From: Xylocopa sonorina
Taxonomy: Eukaryota > Arthropoda > Insecta > Hymenoptera > Apidae
Length of the DNA stretch: 64,000 bases
Reading direction: 5' to 3'
Assembly: GCF_050948175.1 (NCBI RefSeq)
Contig: NC_135197.1
Coordinates: 10,806,501 to 10,870,500, forward strand
Of the stretch, positions 1-12,529 are shown piece by piece (position 1 is the stretch's first letter; every line of letters begins with the position of its first letter). The translations under genes and the position numbers were made by a program. Below the pieces are notes generated by a model that was not told the DNA's origin, ran no database searches, and was given only the letters and a program-made list of their open reading frames with translations.

Positions 1-838
1 TAATCCGTGGTTTTCACGAATTGAATGGGAACAATCGTATTTTATCATTTCGAACAGGAATCTGCTTCTCGACTGATAAAACCGCTCGAACAGTGCTCGA
101 TCCCCTGTCAACGATAGTTCCCTGACAGTTTACATGTTTTCGCGGCGCGGATATCTCTCACCGGATTCGTGTTTCGCTCTCGTGCAACTCTATCCGACCG
201 TTTCTACCCTCGCGCGTACACTCTCGCGCGAAACACGAGATTTTCGTAGCACCCAGGTCGACGAGGCGCGATTTCCTCGAAGGGTGCTCGTCGATCGGTA
301 AATCCATTCGCAAAGTGGTGGAAGGTGCATCGAAATGGCTCGTCGAGTCGGTTCACGGTCGTTGCTTCTTCATCCCCTTCCGGTTCGACGGTACACACCT
401 GGACGTTCGCCTCGCTGTACGACGTATTCGACTTACGAGAACCCTTGTGCGCTCTCGTGGAATTCCATCCAACGACTGAGGGACGCGACTTTCTCCGGGT
501 CCTGCGGTCTTGTTCGAAGAAGGGTAAACGTTGATTGAAAGTTGGCCATCGATCGCCAGCGCTGAAAGCTTTAGGGTCGCGCGAGGATTTTATCGGGTTC
601 TTGGAAACCTGTCGTTCGCACAAAGTGGCGAAGATTCGAGGGAATTCGACGGTTCTCTTCCTAAACCCCGGGGTCTTTGTTGGAATTTAAGATGAATTAT
701 GGGGATTCGTTAGAAAATAGCAGAGGAAAGCTCGGAAGAGGTAACGAACGAACCTCTGCGAGGTAAAATGGTCGTGTACGCGGTCGAACGTGGCTTCAAC
801 GGTATATTTCCATGAGAAACCGAGCGTTGTCCGACGAC

Positions 839-908
839 AGCCGAATAAAATTCGACCATATGTGGCCGGACATGGTGGAATTAGGCCACATATGGTCCAA
901 CCTCGGCT
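839..908. repeat. Two-part hairpin with a perfect 14-bp inner stem
   Basis: GACCATATGTGGCC (854-867) is followed after 16 nt by its exact reverse complement (884-897). Outside these arms, AGCCGA (839-844) pairs with TCGGCT (903-908) across an asymmetric 9/5-nt internal loop. A perfect 14-bp stem with so short a loop is not expected by chance in 64 kb. It could be the core of a tiny palindromic repeat, a structured RNA or a dyad protein-binding site. No known microRNA seed was recognised. Confidence 0.75.
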
Positions 909-2104
909 AAATTGCAGGGCCATGGAAATAGACCTAATCCAATCCCAGTCAGATACCTTCGAATCCCATTAACGGATGCAGGGATGGACACTTTGGCGAA
1001 TTGTTCGAAAAAATAAGCCGAACCTATTATCTATATTAGAATCTTCCGACGCAGCCACGAGCAAACACCGCGTTCATAATATCGGACCTAGCCTGACCGC
1101 GGGGGGCCTCTATTTGAATAGACTACAGTGTTTGCTCGGGTTTGGCCAGTATTACCCCGATATTACCTCGATATGTGCCATCCAGCGGCCGTGTTATTTT
1201 TACCCGCAGCTTTGGACAGATATTTTCTCCAATCCTGCGACGTTTCCCTCGAAATGCGTACGTTCATCAACGAATATCTCGATATATAAAAAACCAAATG
1301 TCCAAAATCAAACGTCTAAAAACACGCGTTTGAAGAAGAATCGCGCTCAACCGTGGAATTCCTCTGAACGTAGAAACGCTGCTCGACCGGCGTTCTTAGA
1401 TCGACGCGTTCGCCAGCCCCAGCCAGCATTATTTTCCCATTCCTCGCGGCCATGGTGGCGGCCGTCGAGCGTTTACCAGCGCGGGCATTCACCGCGTGAC
1501 TCGTGCAATTACTCTAAGAGCCCGGCGGCGGTGTAAGGACCGAGAGCGTACCGCGGCAAATTGTTGCGCGATCGCCGGAAAATCCGATGGTCCGTGCGCG
1601 CTGCGCCCTCGCCAATACCCCCCCTGCCTGGTCGAGTCGGTTCCACGGTCGAGCGGGCGGACGGACGCCGCGACGGCGGCGCGCTGCGAATTAATGGCCG
1701 GCACCGGTGAGAGGGCGAGCCGAGGGCAACGGCGGGCGTAAATGGGGACGAGTGGATGCAAAATAGTCGCGGGTGAAAAGTTTCGCCCGGGCGTAATCAG
1801 TCGGAGCTTTTGAATTTCGCGTGAGGCCAACGCCGGAACTAACGAGCGTTCGACTAACGCCGCTGCTACGTACACAGAGGTTCCTCTCCAGGCGGTGAAA
1901 TTACCGCCAGAATAATTTAACGCGTCCGCGGACGCGGCTCGCGTCTCGGCGTCGTCGTCGCGCGGAAATTAGATTCCGACTGGAAAAGTAATTGCCGGAC
2001 TGCGGGGACGAGCCAAGGCCTGGCGATGGGCGACGCTCGACCACTGTCGCTGGACACGGATATTGAATTTTTTTTTTCGCCCAGACATTCCTGGGGACGC
2101 TGGC

Positions 2105-2126
2105 TGATAGATGGATGGATAGATCG
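2105..2126 (+). repeat. GATA/GATG microsatellite
   Basis: GATAGATGGATGGATAGATCGA: imperfect tetranucleotide repeat of about five units. Confidence 0.8.
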
Positions 2127-5100
2127 AGGGGTTAGATTTATCGAGGATGTACGATGATAGTCCTCGAGAATGCAGGGTGAACTGGGATACGCGCGCAGGG
2201 GTGGCTAACGGAGATTGCGCGCGGAGTGAATCCGCGGTACGGGTTTAGTTGGCGAGTCGTCCTCGGTATGTAATAATAATAACGGTGGTAATTGCGTTCA
2301 ACTTCTAGGATCAATCTACATAATTGCATCCATTTCGGATGCCGGCGCTACGTAGATTGAGAAGTACGCGCGTGTATGTGGTAATTTCTAGTTAGAGATA
2401 ATTGAATCCTCCACTGCGGATGGTAATTCGAGTTTATTGCTCGAAATAACCGTTGTTTTTTCCAAATTTGCTTAACTTTGGCCAATGCGTGGTCGTTTGG
2501 TAACGATCTGCCACTTGTGTTCGCGTGATCGTCGATGAAAATTCATACGAGAGAGGAAGTCGATGGGGCGGTGGTTATGTTTGCTAGGAAAACTTTGCTC
2601 GAGGAGAAGAAATCGTACTTCTTCGCGGTGGTGACACAATAAATACGGCTTGATGCTAGATAAATAAATTCCATTGAATGGATATTCCAAGCGAGCGGGC
2701 GAGCGATAATGTTTGCTTTGTGGACCGCGCGTAGAATAGCGGAAATTGACGGAACGACGTCACCGTTGGTCTCTGCCTTTTCCACGGATAACCGAGTGAA
2801 AAGCATTAACTGTAAGTTTCACGGTACCGTGGCTTTGTCAACGCTCGAATCAATGACAGAGGACTCTCCATTCTCTGGCATGTCGACTTTTAGTCGAAAC
2901 ACGAGAGAATTTCAGCTAAACGCGGTTCGAAATCACTGGACAATGGCGTTCCTCGAACGAATTTCTTCCGTCTGTCTAATACTGTGCCAAGCGCGAAACA
3001 CGTCGAAAAGAATAATATTAGCGCGTCCATAGGAGGACCCATTAGTTTCTGGTACAGAAGAACGAAAAGGAGTTTCGATCTCGCAATACAAACTATAAGT
3101 CAAAGTTAGCCTAGCTCCTTATCTTATGAATTCTTAACTAACATTGAACATTGAGGGCAGGGATGCGAGGGCCAAAAGATAAGGGTACGGGATGAATATA
3201 AATATTCTTTCGTTTTTCTCGGGAAAGCTAACAAGAAACTTTCCTTCTGGGGCGAGCGTAAGTTTCACCACTGTATATAATGCCGGCGAAGTGCAAATGG
3301 ACTCGATGAATTTCCCTTCCCGAGCATTTCCACGGGGATGCTTGAAAAATCCACGCGCCTGCCCCCTGATAACCTCGAACAATGGCCGACAAACTTTTGC
3401 TCTTTTCTAATCGGACTTTCAGATCGCGCTTCATCTGTCATCCGCTGTTTCGAAAATCATGAACGTAAGATGGGTGCGTCGCGCCACGTTCTCACAAGGG
3501 ATGGCCGTCACTTTTGTTTCGAAAAACAGGGGGTTGTGTGACGGTACTTTTCCATCACAGTTCTCGTTTCGCAAACTCACGATAAAAACTACCACCACCA
3601 CGATGAAGCGAGACCATCGTCCGTCGAATTCCATCGACCAAGTACTTCGTGCCCAGAGGCAGACATACCAGGTAGGGGGTGGTTCGAGAAACGCGGGGGT
3701 TGCGATACGACCGGCAGGGCGTAAATGGCGCAGGTGCCTAGGCGTAGACACGCGGCACCTTGGCCCCGTGCCAGCTTGCGAAACAAAGCTGGAACTATGT
3801 AAAGCCCGCTAACTTCATCTTCGCGGGTTAACCAGGCGAGCCAGCGGCGCGGCGCGCGGCTCGATGCCGCCCCGGAGCGTTCGCCGCCCAAACAGGACAC
3901 CGTTGGCAAACTCCTCGCGTATTTACGAGGGATCGATGACCCGATTCCCTGCGCGTCCGCCAGACGGATACGCGGCCTCGTCCTAGGGCTGGGAAAAGTC
4001 GAAAGTCTCGTTGACTTACGGCGAGGATTTGCCCGGCGGTGTGGCATGTCCCGCTGTGAAACGGGCAGACGTCGGATTCCGACTCGACGGAGCTCGAGGG
4101 GTGGTTTCTTCGGGGAATATCCAGGTTTTGCGCGGCTAACGATAGGAGAGTTTATGGGGTGGAGAGGTTAAGCGAGTTAGAGGGTAGTTCGAAGGTTTTA
4201 GGTGACTTGCAGCTGCCGTGCGGCGCGAATCTTCCACGAACGTCTTCGAAATTACAGCGAACGAATGGGAGTCTCTCCGGGTTCGTCGTTCTTTAGGAAA
4301 TTTCCATCGCCACGTATCGATGGACGCTCGTTAAACGAATACAATTAGTATCGCGAATTAGCCTGCGTTTCTTTTTATCGACTGAGCATAATGGCGCCAG
4401 TGTGTCGAGCCCGTTGGAAATTGCCACGAGCTAACGAACTGTGAATTCGCTGAGAACGATCGAATGTAATTAAAACGCACAACACCGGTCCCGTTAACGT
4501 CTCGTTGGATAATCGAGACTTAGTCGCGCGCCGGCACAAAGGGAGAAAAATGTTTGACGAGCGGCGTCCCGGTTGGTGGAATGGTACCGTTAAATAATGT
4601 AAAAGGTCAAGTGTCCTTTTCGCCCCGAGTGCAAGTGGCTGTATAATGGAACGCGTTTGAGAAACGCGGGTATAAACGGTGCAGCTGCGCTTGAACTGCT
4701 TTAGTAGCGAACGTGTAATTGACACAGCGGGTACGCGGTCCTGGCTTATCATCCGCCTCGAATTAATACCGTTAATTCCGCTCCCGCGGCCGAGAAATAA
4801 AACCGACCGCGTCTGCGCGCGATAATTGCGGTCAGTATACGTAATTTTCGACCATTTTCTCTGCTTTAAAAACCACCATTTACGTTATTCGAATCTTCTT
4901 TTATTACCTCTTCAACGGGTCTGTATTGGCCTCGTTTCGCGCGGACTCTATTTTTTTTTCAGGATTTATCAAATTAATCAGCCCCGCACGGTGAACGAGT
5001 AAACAGCGAGCAAGGATCGCTGTGCGAAGAAACTCGTTGAAGGATATCTCCCACGTATAATTCTCCGCGTCGCCCTATCGATTCCCAGCGTGGAGTCTGA

Positions 5101-8100
5101 GCAAACTGAACTTCCAGCGCGGACGGTGCCTCGAATAACTTTTAATTGGCCCTTTCGTGCGAGCATTGTTACGCGACCGGCTTCGTTGCCCGATTAAACT
5201 CTCTTACGATCGTTTGTAACGTCGCTGTAATAAACGTGTCTCGTTTCTTAGATTCGATTAAATCCTACTTCTTATCGCGAGTCTTCTCGTCCTTTAACAC
5301 GCTCTATTAGAGAACAATTATACAATATTGTAGATATTTAATAAAAATAGTAACGAGAACAAAGTTACGGTTTTAAGTAGTGTAACCGCACACATGATCA
5401 GACGCTTGTTTCTTATTTCTCTAGTATCATTGTAGCCAATTCCAAAGTTCCATTCCAAAAATTTCTTCATCGTTCGTCAGAAATAGAACCCGACGATCGT
5501 AAAAGTTTTATGCTCGCCATTAGCGCCGACGAAGTTTCGTTTGATGACCGGTCGACGGTACAAGCGCGTGACTTTCCCGCGGAACCGATCGGATTATATT
5601 AAAATCCAATGTTGCAAACGACGCGCTCGAGAAGGGGTACGTGTTGCTACTCTGGAAAACTAATTTCGATTCGAGAACTGGGGTAACGCCGTCCTCGCAG
5701 CCGACTTCGAAACGATCCCACCCCTTTATTATAAAGCCTCGCGTCGGCCTTCCGGCTCGATCAACCCTACCCTTAAACAGTAGCCATTCAACGTCGAAGA
5801 ACCGAGCCTAGAAGAGACATTAATTCTCGAATGAATTTAATTAACCCTCGAGCGAGTCTTTCAATGCCGGATGCAGTTGTTATTTCAGATCCTTCGTTGT
5901 ATTGATACATCGATTCGCTTCCGTTAGAGTGGTTTCATTGACGACGGAAGCCATTCGCAGAGTAATTTCGTAGAATGAAACCTCCACGATTGATAAAAAA
6001 GCAACGTGACACGATAACTACGTAAATAAAAGATAGACGTTCGCTGGATTGAACTCTCAATGGCTCTCTCGTTCGTCGTTCTCTGGCAGACAATGTTTAA
6101 CAAACATTGAAGTCGCTACCAGCGCGACTAAATGATCAACGGGAACGGGCCGCGTCCCCCGTTTCCTTTCGCGCAGACCTCGTTCAGCGTTTAGTGAATT
6201 AAGGAACTTCATTGCCACGGGGGCGTGCACTCGCTAAGCGAATCTTCATAATGAAATTATTTCTCGTGAAGTGCATTCCGAGGAGTGGAAATTTCTCTGC
6301 ACGCCTCGCCGTGCTGGGCCGAAAGTTACAGAGTCCACTATCCCGTGCGTAACTCCTAGGTCTACCCTAATTTTTGAGCAAATTTATGGTTTTATCGCGC
6401 TAGAGAAGATCGCTGAAAGAAATTTACTTTGAAAGCGCGCAACCCCGCTCGATCTAGCTGCTCTTAGTCTAATTTATTAAAAGACCCAGTTACCCAAAGT
6501 TCCCTCTACCAAACTTATCACTCTCCAAGTATCTCGAGACTCTCCGGGGACTGCGATAACGGATATAACGTGGTCCCAAAAATCGCAGCGGTACGCACAT
6601 TTCACGCGTCTAATCAGATCCGTCGTTAGCAGCCGAGTTAAGTGGCGCGGAATAGCGGAAGCATATTTTTCATTCATCCGAACTGGTCGTTGACGCTGAC
6701 ATTTCGCAACTTTCCCCAGTTTCCACGGGACCCTCCTGATCGTGGCTGGCGGCTAATTCGCGTCGACTTCGATTTTCCGCAACTTTTCGCCTTCTTCCAG
6801 AAGGAACTTGCCGATATATTCCGTCCACGCGTGCCACCGCGCTTTTCCAGTCGATTCGAGAGCGGGGCCGTCGAGCAGCCGCTGCAAATTGCCGGAAAAC
6901 TTTCCGTTCGGTCGATGATCGCTCCAACTTTCGACGCCAACACCACCGCCGCCCCTTTCCTTTCCACCTCCGTTCACCCTGTTTACGTTCGAGATCCGCG
7001 CGTCCCCGTTTCCGGATAACGGACCGTTCAACGCTACCGTTCGCGAGGCCGTGTAACAAATCCGGCGAACGATGACCAACTGGCGTGGAAAAATGAGAAT
7101 ACGTTAGTCTAATTCGTTCGACGTTGACATGTAGATGAGGAGACGCGACGCTTGCTTCGTAACTGGGACAACGGGCGCTCGACCTCGGAAATAAAAAATG
7201 AAACGCCTCTCTAGATCTTGGAATACTACCTCGAACGAATTGTTAGATCGTTCTACTGACTCCTCGACGTTCAGACGATTCAACATTTGGAAAACTGGCT
7301 TCGACATTTCCAGACGGTTTTCACATTCCATAAATCACCTTTTTATGCGTCTTTTTATGATCGTTCGACCTGTTGACGACGAAAGAGAGCCAGGCGTGCG
7401 TTCACCTCTCGCGCACACGATTCTTTACTATCGACAGCGGACTGCTATTCAGAGAACACCCTCGGACGAGCCCCCACGGTGACAAGGGTCAGCGCGTCGC
7501 AACAGTCCGAGTAATTCGATAAAGGAGACACCCCGAGACGACGCTCAAGTGGCTGTCGCCTCGTCCATTCGAGAAAAAGTACGCGTCGAGCGATCTGTCC
7601 GACTTCTGAAGCGTCTCAAGCGTGCGAGACATCGATCGAGCGGAATGTACGCGATCGGAAACGTCCCCTCGAGAGTCCACTCGCGATATGAATTCGTCCG
7701 CGTGGCTTGCGCTCGTCCAGAGATTTTCAGGGAGTTCCCAAAGATATTATGTCTGTCGAACAAGGGCTGAAGAATGGCCTTCTTATACCCGCGGGGGTTA
7801 AGCAAACAGAAGCCTAAGCGGAGGGTAAACTCGCAGAAGAGTTGGAGGACTGTTTTTCGATGGGGACGCTTGCGTCCTCGACTCGAAAGCCCGTGGGCGA
7901 ATATAAATAGAATCGAATGAGGCGATGAGGTGAATTAGTTCGCGTTAAGACGATTGGGAAACCATATTTCCACCCTTAAAGTTCGTTGAATTTCTACGCG
8001 AAGCGAACAAGTGACAAGAGGGTTAAAAATCAAGTGACAAGGGTGAAAGAAACAGAGAAGCCTCAAAGTGTTCCCTTTCAGATATTAGAAAACAGAATTA

Positions 8101-9026
8101 AGAACCCTGGGGTCGATTTATAAACGTTATTTTTCCGGTCGACTTAAATCTTATTTGGTTTCGCCTTAAGTATCGTCGTTAAGGGTGGCGAGCGAGAAGG
8201 TCCCGAAGGGTGGCTCAACCCTCGAGTAATACCGCGACATTAATCTTGTCCCAAGCCTCTTAAAGCACACCGCGTCGGTTCCATTACAACCGGGACCGTC
8301 GTAAAATTCCAGGGAACCCATTCAGCTCGCGTTAATTAACCCCTTGCGCGTCGCTCGAGGACAAAAGAAGCCGCGAGCCCCGCGTTCGACTCTCGACGCC
8401 CATCGAACGACTAACTACGCAACAGCTTAACCACGTAGGCGAGCACCACCTATACACTGCCACGTCCCAACTGACCCAAAATTGTCTCGCGTTTATCCCA
8501 CGCGAATTCATCGCGGCTAGTATCGCGGTACGCGGTGGAATCGCGGAAGTCCGCAACAGCCAAGGGTGCATCGGCGAACGAACGCCTCCACTTCCTGAAA
8601 CTGTTCTTCAACAAGTGCCGGCAGAGCGCGGAGGGTTGCCAGATAAGAGGTTCGCGTTAGCGGGGTTAGAAGAGGGGGCGAGCGTGTGCCCGTTATTAAA
8701 GCTCTTTAGATAAGAGGCGCGCAACGGGCAGCGCTCAATCCGTTAGATAGAGACTTGGAGGAAGTTTTAAGTAGGCGGCCGTCCCGTGACGGGGCGTACA
8801 CGCGACGTTAGATAAAGCAGTCGGTAGCGGGCGGATGGCGCAGCTGGAGAACGGGAACGTATTCCGAGCGGTGTTCATTTTCCACGGAAAGAACGTCGGA
8901 GAGAGCGGCGAGCCGGGTTCGTTCGGATAGAGCGGCCGAGATTCGAGGGAAAATTAAAGGGAGGCGGGCAGGGGAATCGGTGGCTCCGTGAAAGCCAGAG
9001 ACAGCGGTGTTCACCGGGAATTAAAA

Positions 9027-9063
9027 GGAGAGAGGGTGAGAGAGAGGGAGAGAGAGGGAGGAG
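9027..9063 (+). repeat. GA-rich microsatellite
   Basis: Imperfect GAGAGAGG repeats. On the minus strand this makes a Ser/Leu/Pro-rich open frame that is purely compositional. It contains many GAGAG words, the core of GAGA-factor sites in insects, but the run is simple enough to be neutral. Confidence 0.85.
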
Positions 9064-11967
9064 TGGCTGCGGGAGATATACAGGGGTCGTGGTGAGTCGC
9101 GGAAAGAATCGAGGAGGGTGGAAAATAGTCGCGAAGAGGAGCGAGATTCGCAAACGGTGGATCGATGGAGGAAAGGGATCAGAAGGGGCGTGGGGGTGGG
9201 TCTGGGTATAAATCCAGGCGGAGGAGATCTAGTGAAAAGGATGAAAGTTGAAGGAAAAGGACGATTTATCGTTCAGTCGTCAAGAGTGGCGAATTAATAT
9301 GTACAGGCTGTTCCATGGTACGTGGACCACGACTGATTTAGCGCTTCGTGCGGGGAAAAATGATTGGTATCGCTACGTTAGGATCCCGCGCAGTGGGTAA
9401 TGCGGAGAAATGTGACGCGAAATGTTCTCCTACGGGGTTAATTGATTCATGGAACATCGCGACGGAATTTATAGAGTAATCAACTGTTCGTATAAGATAC
9501 ATCGGGCTTTATTAAATTTCAGGGTGGTTGAGTGAGAAGGATAGCGTGTTGATGATCCTTTTTTAAATTGGATCTACGACTTCCACCGTGGAACGTCCTA
9601 TAGATAAAGCTCTCTGATCAGTTTTAACGGTGCATTTGCACGATAGACTCAGCCGGTTCTCTCGGTTCTTTTTCCTGTATTCGCCTAAAAGCCCGTGAAT
9701 ACGCGGCATGATACAATCCATTAAGACTTTTCCGCGTCGCCCTGGGCGAAATTTCAGACTCGTCGAACTTTCGTCGCGACTACTTGTACCCGGAGTGCAA
9801 ACCGAGATATCTTCGATGGCACGGTAGTTTCCGTAAGAAAATCTTCGCGACAACCGCCACCCCCGTTTTCCACCCTCTCCTTTATTCGAGTCGCAACGAT
9901 GTTTTTCCGAAGCGAAGTTAATCGAAAAATGAAACACAGAAATTTGGATCGATGAGAATTGTTGTCCCAAGAAATCCACGGGAAATTCTCGCTTCGTAAT
10001 CAAACGGTAAGTATGAAACTAAAACGTATTCGGATGTGTGCGTCAACGATCAATGCGCGTGAATATCGCGATGCAACATCGGCAATTATCCCGGCCATAC
10101 TTCTTTAAAATACAAAAACGAACGAGAATTTAAAATTTAATACCACGCAGAGAGCATTTATAATAAAACGGCCGGCATTGTGCGCTCGAAACTGATAATA
10201 ATCACCCGAATTCGCGTACGGTGAACGCAGCTCGTTAAGCGTGTTTTATTATTAACGCTTTCGCTGGTAGCTCATTAGGCGGGATCGACACCAGGATACG
10301 AGAGAACAATACGTCCCGCGCATTTTATTATTTCGGTTAAATCCAGCTACACGAACCGAACCACCGAACGCGTCACGCTGGGATAAATTTTATTCTCCTC
10401 GCGCAAATAACAGCCTGACTTTCTTCGAAACACGGCGCATCGTTAATGCGGACAATTAAATAACATCTGCTAATCGATCATATCCTTAAACACCGCGAAA
10501 TGCCGTTCAAATTTAATACGACAGGATTTCCTCGCCGGACGTACATCGAGAATGGGAGTTTCGCGAGCTTTCGCGTTTCACCAAATTCCGGAGGCGACAA
10601 TGAGACAAAAGGTGGGCCGTTTCGATGACATCGCGTTCGCAGCGTTCAGTGGCAATGCACACAACGCGATTCACCAGTCACAATCCCCAAACAATATCCC
10701 CTCGCGAAACACGATTCAACGGACGTGCGTCCATTCTTCTGTCTCGCGTCCTCACCTCGCGCTTTCGATCGCGATTAAACGCTCCTCCGCGGATCGCGTC
10801 TCGCGACGGATTTTCGTCGGGAACCGAAAAGTTTTTAAGCATCGCCGAAGGCGCGTAGGTGAAGTTGGATGATTTAACTCGAGCGGAAGAGGAGGCGAGT
10901 AAAAAGAGCGGCCGATTGAAAAGTGCAATGGCCGGGATAGAAGAGCGAGGGGGGTGGCGAAAGAGGGTGGAGCGCGCGGCGAGCTGCCGCGGGAAATGGA
11001 GATCGTGGAAACCTTTTGAGGTAGACAAGAAGGCCGTCGCGTGAAACATAAGTTTCGCGAGAAGAAACCGCCGAGCGATGGTAAACTTTCCACAAGACTT
11101 CCACCTCTGCCATTCGGGACGCTCGCAAAATACCGTCTTTCTTTAGGCTCGCGTTCGAACGCGCGAATGTTGCGCGGAGTAATCGATTCGAAAGAGAATC
11201 GGATTAAAATAGCAAGGACTGGAAAGTCTGCGACGAAATTGAATGATTTCTTACCCTGTTGATGTAACAATCGTCGAATTCGCAAAGACTTGTCCTGGTC
11301 AATCAGGGAATTACATCGAACTTACCTGAAACAGAGAGTAACGCGATATATAAAACGGATGAAAAATATCGATAAATTAGATCTCGAGAAATTTTCTAAC
11401 AGGAGAACCGAATCAATAGAGTAATTCAATTTCTGAAATCCATAACGCGAAGGATAAACCCGGTGGATATTTTCAAGGGACCAGTTGCAGTTCTTGCAGT
11501 GGTTACTTCCGGCGCTGATCAAGGGAATTGTTTGCTTATACGCAGCAGCTGAAATAGTGCCGCTGTTGCGGAGGACCGTGGCGATAAATCGAGGCTACAT
11601 CCGACGAAGAGTGCGCGAGCGGAAGCAGAAGGATTGCTCCCTTTCGGTAACCTGATTACCCTCGGAATGGACGCTGCAATCAACGAAGGAAACGTCGCTG
11701 GTCGTGTGAACGCGAGTACGTATAGTCGAACTCGTCCACGGGCTGTCGGACGTCCTTAAGTCGAGTCCGTAAAGTGGTTCTGAGAGTAGTTAACGTTCGC
11801 GGTGCCAGTCGCTTTTAACAGACAATTGCTGGTCTAGACACGAGGCCAGCTACCAACTAACTTAATTGAACTGTCTCACTTTCATTTTTCAAACATCGAC
11901 GAGAACACGTAGCCACCAAAGGACCTCCATCGTTAAGGTAACGAGTGCAAGTACGAACGAACGTACT

Positions 11968-12223
11968 CTACTAATTACACCATCTAATCAGAAGCTACAA
12001 TACCGCTAAGCAGTTCGATAGACCAGATAAACGATATTCGAACGGATGAATCGCCTCTGACCCATTTTCCAGCGTTGCTTACCGGGATGTCTGATCTGTA
12101 TCGCGGCTACTCTGCCAGCCAAACCTGGTTCGACCATCGGCGAACCTATTCTACTAATCAGACCGTCGAATCAGGAGCCAGCCTACGCTACTAATCGACG
12201 CGTCTGACAAAAGCACAGCACCC
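11968..12223 (+). repeat. Degenerate repeat cluster with CTACTAAT units
   Basis: Units beginning CTACTAAT occur at 11968, 12151 and 12188. The first two align over about 30 bp with roughly 24 matches (both have ...TCNAATCAGNAGCNA), and the third shares the start and a GTCTGA word. The surrounding 11.8-12.3 kb has fewer long cg/ta runs than its neighbours. It looks like an old, diverged repeat; it could be chance similarity in a pyrimidine-rich tract. Confidence 0.35.
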
Positions 12224-12499
12224 CATTGTCCACTGAAATAGGCTGCTAACCTACGGACCTACTCCTGTCCGACTAAATGCAGTCGCGTTTCACTTGCGAT
12301 CAATCGAGGGCCTCTTAGGTCGCTTCGCGTGTCCAGCGACGCGGATGGCATCGATGTTCGAGTTAAATCGCGTCATCCTCGCGAGGTACCATCCGACCGA
12401 ATTGGAGGAGCAACGAAGACGCGCAACGAGCGAATTAATCCTCCCTCGCGCTCGCGCTTTCCACCCCTTGTTCCATGGTCGAAGGAACGGATAGTTGCG

Positions 12500-12529
12500 G
12501 ACCGTTCGAGGTCGTTCTCTCGAACGGTC
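12500..12529. repeat. Perfect 11-bp hairpin, 8-nt loop
   Basis: GACCGTTCGAG (12500-12510) and CTCGAACGGTC (12519-12529) are exact reverse complements around the loop gtcgttct. No poly-T or gene context gives it a function. Confidence 0.6.

Larger units (their letters stand above)
1..7000. other. Host non-coding DNA, no gene recognised
   Basis: Apart from the hairpin at 839-908, the microsatellite at 2105-2126 and a 16-bp perfect palindrome at 1921-1936 (expected about once by chance), I see no exon-like reading frame, RNA gene or transposon. The longest frame (186 codons, 976-1536 plus) is low-complexity in places and matches nothing known to me. Confidence 0.6.

Noticed and set aside
976..1536. 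186-codon plus-strand open frame
   Set aside because: Low similarity to anything known and ends in a composition-driven Arg/Pro/Ser tract.
1921..1936. 16-bp perfect palindrome CGCGTCCGCGGACGCG
   Set aside because: A gapless 16-bp palindrome is expected about once in 64 kb, and CpG-rich sequence makes it likelier.
9207..9280. TATAAATC with a downstream TCAGTC initiator
   Set aside because: Spacing is about 68 bp, too long for one core promoter, and no sizeable frame follows.
10001..10020. Donor-like ACG|GTAAGTAT
   Set aside because: Upstream frame is closed within 17 codons and no partner acceptor or exon was evident.
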